A DNA stretch of 64,000 nt, taken from Dyadobacter chenwenxiniae (GTDB taxonomy: Bacteria > Bacteroidota > Bacteroidia > Cytophagales > Spirosomataceae). The translations under genes were made by a program, and so were the position numbers. The DNA lies in NCBI RefSeq assembly GCF_022869785.1, contig NZ_CP094997.1, forward strand, positions 5,394,001-5,458,000. Direction: 5' to 3'. Each line of letters begins with the position of its first letter. The stretch's first letter is position 1. Below the pieces are notes generated by a model. It had not been told where the DNA came from, did no database searches, and worked only from the letters and a program-made list of their open reading frames with translations. Shown here one piece after another: positions 45,780 through 55,620 of this stretch.

Positions 45780-47726
45780 TCAGTTCAGTATAATCGCCTT
45801 CGCAGTGGGTTTTTTATCTAAAAACTCGTGAACTGATTTGATAATCCCTTCTGCATCTACTCCGCATTCACGGTAGAGTTCATTCGGTTCACCGTGTTCT
45901 ATAATGCTGTCGGGCACGCCCAGTCTCTTAACCGTTGAAGAATAGCCGTTATCCGCCATAAATTCAATGACAGCACTGCCAAATCCACCTTGTAAACAAC
46001 CATCTTCAAGTGTAATGACTTTATTATGGCTTCGAAAGACCTCATGTAGCAAGGCCTCATCCAGGGGTTTCGCAAAACGCATGTCATACAATGCAGCCGA
46101 AATGCCTTGATGTTCCAATTGCTCGCAGGCTTTTAGTGCGTAATTTCCAAGAGGACCAAATGATAGAATAGCAATGTCTTCCCCACTCTTCAATTTTCTG
46201 CCCTTGCCAATCTGGATTTCTTCAAATTGCGTTTTCCAATTCGGCATTACGCCTGCTCCTCTCGGATATCTTATAGTAAACGCTTGCTTTCCCGACTGAA
46301 AGGATTCCAGTTGAGCAGTGTACATTAAATTACGGAGCTCTTGCTCGTTCATTGGCGAGGCCACAACCATGTTCGGGATACAGCGCATAAAGGCGATATC
46401 ATACAGCCCGTGGTGGGTTGGTCCATCTGCTCCTACTAAGCCTGCCCTATCCAGGCAAAAGATTACCGGAAGCTCCTGAATGCACACATCATGTACAACC
46501 TGATCATACGCACGTTGCATAAACGTCGAGTAAATGTTGCAATAAACAACCTCACCTCTCGTAGCCATGCCTGCCGAGAATGTTACTGCATGCTGTTCAG
46601 CGATACCGACATCAAACGCACGATCAGGCATCACATCCATCATGATGTTCAATGACGAACCAGACGGCATTGCTGGCGTTACACCGACAATCCTTGGATT
46701 CTGCTTCGCCAGTTCTACAATCGTATTACCAAACACATCCTGGTATTTCGGCGCTTGTGGCTGATCGTAGACCTTGATCTTAATCTCACCAGTAATCTTA
46801 TCAAAAACACCGGGAGAATGCCATTTAGTTTGATCTTTTTCAGCTGGACCATAACCTTTTCCTTTAACAGTAAGGCAATGCAATAACTTTGGTCCCGGAA
46901 TGCTTTTAAGGTCTTTCAGAACCTCAGTAAGGTGGCTGATATCATTGCCGTCAATAGGTCCGAAATATCTTAGGCCTAATGATTCAAAAAGATTGCTTTG
47001 CCGAAGAATGGCTGTTTTCATAACCGTTTCGACTTTTGAAACGATCTCTTGAGCGCTCTTTCCGAAATTGCTCATCTTGCCAAGCATATTCCAAACTTCG
47101 TCTCTAAACTTATTATATGTCCGCGAAGTGGTAATGTCTGTGAGATATTCTTTAAGTGCGCCCACATTCGGATCAATAGCCATACAGTTATCATTCAAAA
47201 TGATAAGCAGATTGGAATCGGTTGCGCCAGCGTGGTTCATTCCTTCGAATGCCATCCCTGCGGTCATAGCGCCGTCTCCGATAATGGCTATGTGTTGTCT
47301 TTCAAAATTCTTTTCCAATGCCGATGCAACGGCCATCCCCAGTGCCGATGATATGGAGGTAGACGAATGTCCTACGCCAAAAGCATCATAAATGCTTTCA
47401 CTGCGCCTGGGAAAGCCTGAGAGGCCGCCATAAGTGCGGTTGGAGTGAAAATTATCCCTTCTGCCAGTCAGAATTTTATGACCGTAAGCCTGATGACCTA
47501 CGTCCCAAACCAACTGATCATCGGGTGTATTGAAAACGTAATGAAGGGCAACGCTTAATTCAACTACGCCCAGACTCGCTCCAAAGTGCCCGCCATAGAC
47601 GGAGACATTATCAATGATAAACTGACGTAATTCGTTACAAACTTGTGGAAGCTGGGAACTGTCTAACTTGCGTAAGTCCTCAGGAGAGTCAATTTTAGCT
47701 AATAATTTCCCAGGTTTTATAAGCAT
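45780..47726 (-). CDS. dxs: 1-deoxy-D-xylulose-5-phosphate synthase
   Basis: First enzyme of the MEP isoprenoid pathway, joining pyruvate and glyceraldehyde-3-phosphate with thiamine diphosphate. 648 residues from ATG 47726; a TTG two codons upstream is less likely. Visible features are GHQAYGHKILTGRRD, the TPP motif GDGAMTAGMAFEGMNHAG...LNDN, and DRAGLVGADGPTHHG in the pyrimidine domain. The C-terminal domain GCLQGGFGSAVIEF is complete. It is 77 bp downstream of a rhomboid gene on the same strand. Confidence 0.96.
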   Translation of the reverse strand: MLIKPGKLLAKIDSPEDLRKLDSSQLPQVCNELRQFIIDNVSVYGGHFGASLGVVELSVALHYVFNTPDDQLVWDVGHQAYGHKILTGRRDNFHSNRTYGGLSGFPRRSESIYDAFGVGHSSTSISSALGMAVASALEKNFERQHIAIIGDGAMTAGMAFEGMNHAGATDSNLLIILNDNCMAIDPNVGALKEYLTDITTSRTYNKFRDEVWNMLGKMSNFGKSAQEIVSKVETVMKTAILRQSNLFESLGLRYFGPIDGNDISHLTEVLKDLKSIPGPKLLHCLTVKGKGYGPAEKDQTKWHSPGVFDKITGEIKIKVYDQPQAPKYQDVFGNTIVELAKQNPRIVGVTPAMPSGSSLNIMMDVMPDRAFDVGIAEQHAVTFSAGMATRGEVVYCNIYSTFMQRAYDQVVHDVCIQELPVIFCLDRAGLVGADGPTHHGLYDIAFMRCIPNMVVASPMNEQELRNLMYTAQLESFQSGKQAFTIRYPRGAGVMPNWKTQFEEIQIGKGRKLKSGEDIAILSFGPLGNYALKACEQLEHQGISAALYDMRFAKPLDEALLHEVFRSHNKVITLEDGCLQGGFGSAVIEFMADNGYSSTVKRLGVPDSIIEHGEPNELYRECGVDAEGIIKSVHEFLDKKPTAKAIILN

Positions 47727-47803
47727 ATTCAAGCTTTTGAAATCAAAAATTTTGAGGTAATTAGGCAGACAAAATTACGCAAATAAGCACATTAAGTCTG
47801 ACT

Positions 47804-48721
47804 TTATTTTTGCTGGCTTGCTTTGAACAGCTTTTGCTTTTCTTCTCTCGTCAGACTCTCGTAACCGGATTTGGAAATTTTGTCTAAAATAGAATCAATT
47901 TCCGTTTGATCAGGCATTTCGATCGTTCCCGAAGACGATGTGGACGAATACACGCTTGTGCTTCTGTAAACCTGTCTCTCGCGGTAAGTGACCTGCATAG
48001 AAGGCCGTTTGCGGAACAATCTCGACCAACCATTCATGACTGCATAAAGCGGCTTTCCGAGGTCTGTCCCACTTTGCAACAATTTGATAAATACATACCC
48101 AATAAATGCGCCTCCCAAATGCGCAAGGTTACCTCCCGCATTGGGGCCGACAGTCTGAGCAAGGGAAAGGATTATGTAAAAAAGAGCGATAAATTTGATT
48201 CGTATCGGTCCAAGAAAAATCAGGTTGAATGTATAGTTAGGAAGTAAGGTAGACGCCCCTACAGCAACAGAAAAAGCTGCTGCCGAAGCCCCGAGCATTC
48301 TGGAACCTTCCACGTGGGCCTGGAAATAGGGCAATGCATTGTAAAGAACGATGTAAATTAGTCCGCCTGCTATCCCACCCAGGAAATAAAGCGCTATAAC
48401 ACGCTTGGCACCCAGATATTCATCAATAAGCTTTCCAAACCAATAAAGGAAAAGCATATTGAAAAGGATATGGAAAATGTCATCATGTGTAAAAAAGTAT
48501 GTGATCAGCGTCCATGGTTTGTATAAAAACTCATTGGTTGCAGCGGGAAGCTGCAATGTATTGATCACCGCGCTGTAAACATTTGACGCTTGGGAAAGGG
48601 TCAGAATAATCTTTAACAGCAGTAGCGTCAGGAACACTGCGGTATTAACAAGGATTATCTTTACAAGTGCATTCTCTGATTTGGCGAACTCCCTCTTTAC
48701 GTCATCAACAATATTGCTCAT
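47804..48721 (-). CDS. Rhomboid-family intramembrane serine protease with cytosolic tail
   Basis: 305 residues with about six membrane helices. The nucleophile motif reads GASAAAF, where GASGA is usual, and the catalytic His lies in NLAHLGGAFIGY. After the last helix comes a soluble tail of about 95 residues (MPDQTEIDSILDKISKSGYESLTREEK), a helical motif common in Bacteroidota rhomboids. Ser and His are present, so it is probably active. The stop of the upstream rhomboid gene lies only 3 bp before its start. Confidence 0.87.
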   Translation of the reverse strand: MSNIVDDVKREFAKSENALVKIILVNTAVFLTLLLLKIILTLSQASNVYSAVINTLQLPAATNEFLYKPWTLITYFFTHDDIFHILFNMLFLYWFGKLIDEYLGAKRVIALYFLGGIAGGLIYIVLYNALPYFQAHVEGSRMLGASAAAFSVAVGASTLLPNYTFNLIFLGPIRIKFIALFYIILSLAQTVGPNAGGNLAHLGGAFIGYVFIKLLQSGTDLGKPLYAVMNGWSRLFRKRPSMQVTYRERQVYRSTSVYSSTSSSGTIEMPDQTEIDSILDKISKSGYESLTREEKQKLFKASQQK

Positions 48722-48724
48722 CTC

Positions 48725-49510
48725 TTAATAGAAATTTGTTTTTCGCGTGTTCCAGTAACGCAACAATATATATGCAAATAGCATTCCTCCAATGTGCGCG
48801 AAATGCGCTACATTATCTGACTGAGCATTCTGAATTCCTGCATATAATTCGTACAAACCGTAAAAAGCAACGAAATATTTGGCCTTAATCGGAAACGGAA
48901 CAAAAAGGAGAAAAAGCTCAGTATTCGGAAACAATAAACCAAACGCCATTAGGATGCCGAAAATTGCTCCGGAAGCACCCACCAGCGGCGTATTAATCAA
49001 ACTTTGATAGTAGGTATTTACGAACTCTACACTTTGCTGAATGTAGCCAGAATTTGTCGGATTGCCTTCAAACTTGTTTAAAAAATCAAGGTTGGCTTCG
49101 TAAATTCTTTCAGCATGTTTGCTCATGAAATCCACAAGCCCGTCGGGAGTTGGATTTTGAGTAAATATTTCAACAGCCTGTCTGACCTGACTATTTTCAA
49201 AATAATCAATTCCCGAAAAAAGGATCCCCGCTCCTATGCCGGTAAAAAAGTAGAAAAATAAAAATTTCTTAGGCCCCCAAACACGCTCCAGCAACGGCCC
49301 AAACATGAACAAACCAAACATATTGCTAAACAAATGCCCAAAACTCCCATGCAAAAACATGTAGGTGATAAACTGAAATGGCAAAAATGCAGGTGAAAAT
49401 ACAGACCGTAAAGCAAAGACGCTCGTTAGATTGAAAACGTATAAGTCAACTATAAAAAAGAGTATATTAAGAATCAGTAAGTTCCTGACAGTAGGCGTAA
49501 TGGATAACAT
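48725..49510 (-). CDS. Rhomboid-family intramembrane serine protease
   Basis: 261 residues. Canonical GASGAIFGILMAFG gives the nucleophile Ser, and AHFAHIGGMLFAY the catalytic His. HGSFGHLFSNMFGLFMFG is the conserved second helix. A long loop between helices (about 95-150) is typical of Bacteroidota members. It is paired with a second rhomboid gene, so the two are probably translated from one message, downstream of mutL. Confidence 0.9.
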   Translation of the reverse strand: MLSITPTVRNLLILNILFFIVDLYVFNLTSVFALRSVFSPAFLPFQFITYMFLHGSFGHLFSNMFGLFMFGPLLERVWGPKKFLFFYFFTGIGAGILFSGIDYFENSQVRQAVEIFTQNPTPDGLVDFMSKHAERIYEANLDFLNKFEGNPTNSGYIQQSVEFVNTYYQSLINTPLVGASGAIFGILMAFGLLFPNTELFLLFVPFPIKAKYFVAFYGLYELYAGIQNAQSDNVAHFAHIGGMLFAYILLRYWNTRKTNFY

Positions 49511-49565
49511 ATTTTGTGTTTAATCAAGATTTATTCAATAACTGTTCACCCCGTATTTTTGTTCG

Positions 49566-51452
49566 TTAAGCTTTAAATATGCTGGTAAGTTTATCCATCG
49601 TCAACAAAACAATGATCGCCTCACCACTTGGCGTTCTGTTGGGGTCCGTAGAAGCGAAAAGCTGATCGATTAATGTGTGGATTTCAACATAAGACAGCTT
49701 TACCGCATAACGGACAGAAAAGCGCCTCGCCAGTGAGCGGGAAAGGCTTTCGGGCTTATTCAGTTTAAGGTCGGAATAGCTTTGCTTAAGTTGCTCAATG
49801 AGCTCTTCAAAAAGATCCTGCTCGCTTTCCTCCGGCAAGTCGGCCGGGATTCCGCGAATGATCAGCTCGTTCGATCCAAACTCGTCAAATTCAAATCCCA
49901 GGCTTCTGATCTCCTTTTTAGTCTCATTGACCAATTGCATATCCGAATGTGTCAACCGGATTGTTTTGGGAAAAAGCAACTGCTGACACGCCCCGTTCCG
50001 GTTCGTAAGCATCTTACGATATCGTTCGTAGAGAATCCTTTCATAGGCCGCCTTCTGGTCAATCAGCATAATTCCATCCTTTACCTGCGACAGAATGTAT
50101 CGGTTATGGAGTTGAAAAAGGACCGCGTCGCTTTCCGGCGCCGAGATCACTTCGGAAGCCATTCTGTTGACTTTGCTTGCAATAGTTTTGGGCTGCTCCT
50201 GAAATGAAGGCCTGGACACTGTGGTCGCATTAATTTCAAATGCAGCCAATTCCCGATTCCGGTCTTCTGTATTTTGTAATCCTTCGAATAGTTTATTCCA
50301 GTTGGTCAGATTCGACCTCGACTGTCCGCCGTCACCTTTTTTAGATTGTGCTGCCCAGTCAGGCATCACAGTTCGTGGGATCAGGTTATGATTTTGATCT
50401 GAGGCTGTTGGATTCAGAAAATTAATGTTGTCATCAAAATCAATGGACTGCGAAAGGTTATATACGCCCACAGCCTTTTTTACTGCCGCCATTACAATCG
50501 CATATACAGACCTTTCATCATCAAACTTGATTTCCGTTTTTGTTGGATGAATATTTATATCAATATGCGAAGGATCAATCTCAATAAAAAGCACATAGAA
50601 CGGATGGCTTCCTTCGGGGATTGTGCCATCAAATGCGCTGATCACGGCATGGTGCATATAGCTATGCTTGATATAGCGATCATTCACAAAGAAAAACTGC
50701 TCCCCTCTCGTCTTCCTGGCGAATTCGGGTTTCCCGATATAACCCCTTACACTGATGTAGGATGTATCTTCCTGGCAAAAAGCAAGTTGCTCCCGGTAAC
50801 TCTTGCCGTAAATGTCAACAATCCGCCGCACCAGTTTGCCGGGTTGCAGATTAAAAACCTCCGTATCATTATGATGTAATGTAAAGCCGACCTGCGGATG
50901 CGCCAGCGCAACCCTTTGAAACTCGTCCAGAACATGACGCATTTCAACGGAATTGGATTTTAAAAAATTTCTTCTCGCAGGAACATTGAAAAACAGGTTT
51001 TTAACCGACAAATTCGTTCCTTTTAAACAAGCCACAGGTTCCTGTGCTTTTATCTCAGAACCATCGATGCGGATCATGGTGCCCAGCTCGTCAAACTCCT
51101 GACGTGTCCGCAACTCCACCTGCGCGATAGCCGCAATGGAAGCTAGCGCCTCGCCGCGGAAACCCATTGTGCGGATGCGAAAAAGATCTTCCGACTGCCG
51201 AATTTTGGAAGTTGCATGTCTTTCAAAGCTCATTCGGGCATCTGTTTCAGACATTCCCGAGCCGTCATCTATAATCTGAATGAGCGTCCTCCCTGCCTCT
51301 TTCAAAATAACCTGAACATGGTTCGCCTTCGCATCAATGGCATTTTCCATAAGCTCTTTCACCACCGATGCGGGTCGCTGAACAACCTCGCCGGCAGCAA
51401 TTTGATTGGCTATGGAATCTGGTAATAATTGTATGATGTCGGAAGACGGCAT
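49566..51452 (-). CDS. mutL: DNA mismatch repair protein MutL
   Basis: GHKL ATPase of mismatch repair, 628 residues. N-terminal motifs are complete: ENAIDAKANHVQV, IDDGSGM and GFRGEALASIAA. In the C-terminal dimerisation domain the endonuclease motif DQHA(x)2E(x)4E reads DQKAAYERILYE, and the zinc motif normally like CPHGRP reads TPSGEA. The nicking activity of MutL found in many bacteria is therefore probably absent here, which would make it E. coli-like in needing another nickase. It precedes the two rhomboid genes. Confidence 0.95.
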   Translation of the reverse strand: MPSSDIIQLLPDSIANQIAAGEVVQRPASVVKELMENAIDAKANHVQVILKEAGRTLIQIIDDGSGMSETDARMSFERHATSKIRQSEDLFRIRTMGFRGEALASIAAIAQVELRTRQEFDELGTMIRIDGSEIKAQEPVACLKGTNLSVKNLFFNVPARRNFLKSNSVEMRHVLDEFQRVALAHPQVGFTLHHNDTEVFNLQPGKLVRRIVDIYGKSYREQLAFCQEDTSYISVRGYIGKPEFARKTRGEQFFFVNDRYIKHSYMHHAVISAFDGTIPEGSHPFYVLFIEIDPSHIDINIHPTKTEIKFDDERSVYAIVMAAVKKAVGVYNLSQSIDFDDNINFLNPTASDQNHNLIPRTVMPDWAAQSKKGDGGQSRSNLTNWNKLFEGLQNTEDRNRELAAFEINATTVSRPSFQEQPKTIASKVNRMASEVISAPESDAVLFQLHNRYILSQVKDGIMLIDQKAAYERILYERYRKMLTNRNGACQQLLFPKTIRLTHSDMQLVNETKKEIRSLGFEFDEFGSNELIIRGIPADLPEESEQDLFEELIEQLKQSYSDLKLNKPESLSRSLARRFSVRYAVKLSYVEIHTLIDQLFASTDPNRTPSGEAIIVLLTMDKLTSIFKA

Positions 51453-51692
51453 ATCGGATTTTTGATTTATTTAACTATAACAAATAAACAAAAATTTTTT
51501 CAGAGCGGGGTCAATTTCGACGGGTAGCAACCTTCCTGCGCTTGCTTTTACTTATAATCCCAATAGAATAATTACATTCTATATAAAAATTTTCTACATT
51601 AGGAGAACGTTTTTTGCGAATTACTTTGTTGGGAATAAATAAAATCTTTATCTTCGGATATCAAACTCCTATGTTAATAACCTGAACCTGAT

Positions 51693-51857
51693 ATGAAAAC
51701 GCCAATTTCAAAACGATTTAATTTTACGATGGCATTGCAGTGGCTTATATTTTTGCCAATAATTCTGCCGCTCTGCATAATCTTCGGCGCCATTGAAGGC
51801 GTTGTCAAAATGGTTGAGAAAATGGCTCAGCGCATGTGGATAGATATGGAATTGTAA
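51693..51857 (+). CDS. Small single-pass membrane protein (54 residues)
   Basis: An open frame of 54 codons: KTPISKRFNFTMALQ, a hydrophobic helix WLIFLPIILPLCIIFGAI, then an amphipathic tail EGVVKMVEKMAQRMWIDMEL. It is followed 20 bp later by a strong bidirectional terminator, which supports transcription. No family is recognised. It is divergent from mutL. Confidence 0.5.
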   Translation: MKTPISKRFNFTMALQWLIFLPIILPLCIIFGAIEGVVKMVEKMAQRMWIDMEL

Positions 51858-51876
51858 AACCAAAAGACATATAAAA

Positions 51877-51909
51877 GTAAAAGCCCGATGTGATACACCG
51901 GGCTTTTAC
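51877..51909. terminator. Bidirectional intrinsic terminator
   Basis: A perfect 11-bp stem, GTAAAAGCCCG / CGGGCTTTTAC, with an 11-nt loop. The A/T tracts let it serve both the small membrane protein and the convergent nagB-type gene. Confidence 0.85.
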
Positions 51910-51925
51910 TTTTTATCTTAAAACC

Positions 51926-53902
51926 TTAGAATTTCCATCTCACAAAAGCTTCCATCGCTTCGTATTCGGCCAAACCGAGTTCGTCGTACAAATGAGCCGT
52001 TGCGCGGTTGCGCTCTTCGGCCCGCTGCCAGAATTCCCGCGAATCTTCTCCCTGGAACACAACACCGTCTTTTTGCGACTGATGCTTGAAAATTCCCTGA
52101 CGCTTCTTCAAAACCTGATCAGGGCTCATCGGAACGGCCATTTCAATTTCATAAATATCCCATTCAGCCCATGCTCCGCGGTATAACCATACCCAGCAAT
52201 CCTTCATGAAATTCTTGTGCTTCGAGCGCTGTAATGCTGCCTCAATGGCATCCCAGCAAACCTTATGCGTTCCGTGCGGATCAGCGAAGTCGCCTGCTGC
52301 ATAGATTTGGTGCGGTTTAATTTCTTCAATCAGATTTTCAATGATCTTAATGTCTTCTTCCCCGATAGGCTTTTTCTGAACAGTTCCTGTTTCATAGAAA
52401 GGCATGTTGAGGAAATGCGCCTGGCTGGTAGGAATGCCTACGAAACGGCAAGTCGCTTTCGCCTCACCCTGACGAAGCAATCCTTTCACTTTCCTGATCT
52501 CAGGTGTATCAATCTCACTGTCTTTGGTATGTTTCAAAAACTCTTTCGCATCCAAGAACAGCTGGTTTGCTTCCGGGCTTTGTATACCAAATCCTTTATT
52601 AAAGTCAACAACGAAGTCGATAAAACGCAATGCTTCATCATCCGCAACGGCAATGTTGCCGGAAGTCTGGTAAGCCACATGCACTTCATGTCCCTGATCC
52701 ACCAGGCGCTGGAAGGTTCCACCCATTGAAATAATGTCATCATCCGGGTGCGGGCTGAAAATCAACACGCGTTTCTTAGAAGGCTGCGCTCTTTCGGGAC
52801 GGTGCGTATCGTCTGCATTCGGTTTTCCGCCGGGCCATCCTGTAATGGTATGTTGTAGTTGATTAAATACATTGATATTGATCTCATAGCCGGAACCATA
52901 TTGGGCCAGCAAATCGCTCATACCATTGTCATTGTAATCCTTATCAGTCAATTTAAGAATAGGCTTGTTCAGCGAACTCGACAAATGTGTGATCGCCTTT
53001 TTGATCATTTTATTATCCCAAACCACTGAATCAACCGCCCAAGGCGTTTTAATGCGGGTCAATTCAGAAGCAGCGCTCTCGTCCACAACGAAGGAAACGT
53101 CGGGATGCGCCTGTAAATACGATGCAGGGTTTAGCTCTGTAACAGGCCCTTCTACTGCGCCGCGGATCACCGAAGCTTTTCTCTCGCCCCAAGCCAGGAG
53201 CACAATGCGGCGTGCATTCAAAATCGGCGCAACACCCAATGTGATCGCTTTACGGGGCACATTATGCAAGCCGCCAAACTCCATCCCCGCCGCAACGCGC
53301 GTGGAATGATCGAGCGTGATTAATCTTGTGCGGGAATTGATCAGTGATCCCGGTTCATTAAACCCAATGTGTCCATTTCCCCCCGATTCCCAAAAGTTGG
53401 AAATCCAGGCCGCCAACGGCATTTATTTTGTTTTCGTAAGAAGTGCAGTAATCACGCAGCAGTGCGGGAGGAACAGTGCCATCCGGGACGAAATAATTCT
53501 CTTTCGCAATGTCTACATGATCGAACAGCTGCTCTTTCATGAACCGGTGATAGCTGTAAATCGACTCCGGTTCCATTTGGTAATATTCATCCAGGTTGAA
53601 TGAAATCACATTTTTAAAACTCAAACCTTCTTCCTTGTGCATGCGCACGAGGATTGCATAAACCGTTTTTGGTGAAGATCCTGTGCTAAGCCCAATACAC
53701 ATTTCTTTCCCTCTTTTTGCTTCTGGCGGATCAAATCAGCGATTTCCTTTGCCACTGCATTGGAAGCCTCTTTGGAGTCGGCGAATATTTGAGTTGGTAT
53801 TTTTTCGTAAGTGATTGGCTGGCCAATCGTCCCGGGCGTACCTTTCCCGTTGCTGGAAGCTTGCATCAAAATTGTTTGTGGATTCACCGTTTGCTGGCTC
53901 AT
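51926..53902 (-). pseudogene. nagB: Glucosamine-6-phosphate deaminase / PIG-L deacetylase fusion with two frameshifts
   Basis: The restored product is about 658 residues. The N-terminal NagB domain converts glucosamine-6-phosphate to fructose-6-phosphate; the C-terminal PIG-L/LmbE zinc deacetylase domain (IFSPHPDDDIISMGG) is a known Bacteroidota fusion. As given, the frame breaks twice. Near 53684 one base is missing, so VLGLA is separated from STGSSPKTVYA. At the C6 run 53379-53384 (G6 on the coding strand) one base is extra, separating LLGIGG from GNGHIGFNEPG. The three pieces (53621-53902, 53358-53702, 51926-53422) keep full conservation, so the cause may be sequencing error or very recent inactivation. 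Confidence 0.85.
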
Positions 53903-54131
53903 ATTGCTACTGGAATTGTTTTATAAGAGTTTATGGATAGTTCAAGGGTAGGATATTATCGGCAAAAATACAACTCAAAACGAATATTATTAAAAAAATT
54001 TAAAAATAACTTTTTCAGAAAATATACGCTATTAAATCAGATTTGGGCTAGTCCGCGCAATTCATCCGCATGCAAGCAACGTCAGCAGGGAGAAAGTACA
54101 GATGATCTTTTCATTCCAAAATAATTGATTG

Positions 54132-54139
54132 TATTTTTG
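54132..54139 (+). promoter_or_regulatory. Promoter -7 element for glyA
   Basis: TATTTTTG matches TAnnTTTG, 45 bp before the glyA ATG; TTTTC about 21 bp upstream may be the -33 region. The rest of the 281-bp gap before glyA is AT-rich and without a gene. Confidence 0.5.
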
Positions 54140-54183
54140 TACTTCAATCTACGAAACATCACACCATTTCCCCTATACTACCC

Positions 54184-55488
54184 ATGTCTACACTCACAAG
54201 CGTTGAACGTGACACCACCATTTTTGATCTTATTAACAAAGAAAAACACCGTCAGGAATCTGGCATCGAGCTGATCGCGTCAGAAAACTTTACGTCCAGG
54301 CAGGTTATGGAAGCGGCTGGGAGCGTTTTGACCAACAAATATGCAGAAGGATTGCCAGGCAAGCGTTATTACGGAGGATGTGAAGTTGTAGATGAGATCG
54401 AGCAAATTGCAATTGACCGTTTGAAAGAGCTTTTCGGAGCGACATGGGCAAACGTTCAGCCACATTCGGGTGCACAGGCCAACACGGCAGTGTTCCTTGC
54501 TTGCCTGAACCCAGGCGATAAAATAATGGGTTTCAATCTGGCGCACGGTGGTCACCTGACGCACGGCTCGCCAGTTAACATTTCAGGAAAATATTTTCAG
54601 CCTATATTTTACGGAGTAGAGGCAGAAACAGGATTAATAGATTGGGACAAAGTGGAGGAAACCGCTGTGAGAGAGCGTCCAAAACTTTTGATCTGCGGCG
54701 CTTCCGCTTACAGCCGTGACTGGGATTATGAGCGCCTGCGTGCCATTGCTGATCAGGTAGGAGCATTATTAATGGCTGATATCGCTCACCCCGCTGGCTT
54801 AATTGCCAAAGGTTTGCTGAACGATCCGTTCGATCATTGCCACATTGTAACAACCACAACGCACAAGACCCTTCGCGGGCCTCGCGGGGGTGTGATCATG
54901 ATGCGTAATGATTTTGAAAATCCTTTTGGCATTAAAACACCCAAAGGCCAGCTGCGCACCATGTCATCGCTTTTGGATTCCGGCGTTTTCCCGGGAACAC
55001 AAGGCGGACCATTGGAGCACATTATTGCTGCCAAGGCAATCGCATTTGGTGAAGCACTGACGGAAGGTTACTATAACTACGCAGTTCAGGTAAAAAAGAA
55101 TGCGCAGGCAATGGCCAAAGCATTTGTAGACAAAGGTTACGGCATTATTTCCGGAGGAACAGATAACCACCTAATGCTCATCGACCTTCGTACGAAGAAT
55201 GGCCAAAATCCAGGTTTGACGGGTAAACTGGCTGAAAATACATTGATCAAGGCAGACATTACGATCAATAAGAATATGGTGCCTTTCGATGACAAATCAC
55301 CAATGATCACTTCCGGTATCCGGGTTGGAACCGCAGCTGTTACTACGCGGGGAATGGTTGAGTCGGATATGGAGCGCATCGTCGAATTTATTGATACTGT
55401 GCTGGTTAACCATGATCAGGATGCGAAGATTGCGGGAGTGAAAAGTGAGATCAACAACTGGATGAAACAGTTTCCTTTGTATATCTGA
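54184..55488 (+). CDS. glyA: Serine hydroxymethyltransferase
   Basis: PLP enzyme that interconverts serine and glycine and charges tetrahydrofolate with one-carbon units, 434 residues. The cofactor Lys228 lies in TTTTHKTLRGPRGG. ASENFTSRQVMEAAGS and YAEGLPGKRYYGGCE are typical N-terminal sequences. The gene is monocistronic, with its own promoter and terminator. Confidence 0.97.
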   Translation: MSTLTSVERDTTIFDLINKEKHRQESGIELIASENFTSRQVMEAAGSVLTNKYAEGLPGKRYYGGCEVVDEIEQIAIDRLKELFGATWANVQPHSGAQANTAVFLACLNPGDKIMGFNLAHGGHLTHGSPVNISGKYFQPIFYGVEAETGLIDWDKVEETAVRERPKLLICGASAYSRDWDYERLRAIADQVGALLMADIAHPAGLIAKGLLNDPFDHCHIVTTTTHKTLRGPRGGVIMMRNDFENPFGIKTPKGQLRTMSSLLDSGVFPGTQGGPLEHIIAAKAIAFGEALTEGYYNYAVQVKKNAQAMAKAFVDKGYGIISGGTDNHLMLIDLRTKNGQNPGLTGKLAENTLIKADITINKNMVPFDDKSPMITSGIRVGTAAVTTRGMVESDMERIVEFIDTVLVNHDQDAKIAGVKSEINNWMKQFPLYI

Positions 55489-55509
55489 TATTCAGTATTT
55501 TAAATAGCG

Positions 55510-55544
55510 ACAGCGCATCGATTCTCCGGTGCGCTGTTTTTTTG
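55510..55544 (+). terminator. Intrinsic terminator after glyA
   Basis: ACAGCGCA (55510-55517) pairs with TGCGCTGT (55530-55537), followed by a run of T. Confidence 0.8.
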
Positions 55545-55588
55545 TTTATTCCGGTATTTTTTAGCAATAAAATTTCGTTTACTTTTCA

Positions 55589-55596
55589 TAACTTTG
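55589..55596 (+). promoter_or_regulatory. Promoter -7 element for the TPR membrane protein
   Basis: TAACTTTG matches TAnnTTTG. It overlaps a TTG at 55594 that is open in frame, which argues that translation starts at ATG 55621. Confidence 0.55.
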
Positions 55597-55620
55597 CACT
55601 CCAAAATCGAATTAATTGAT

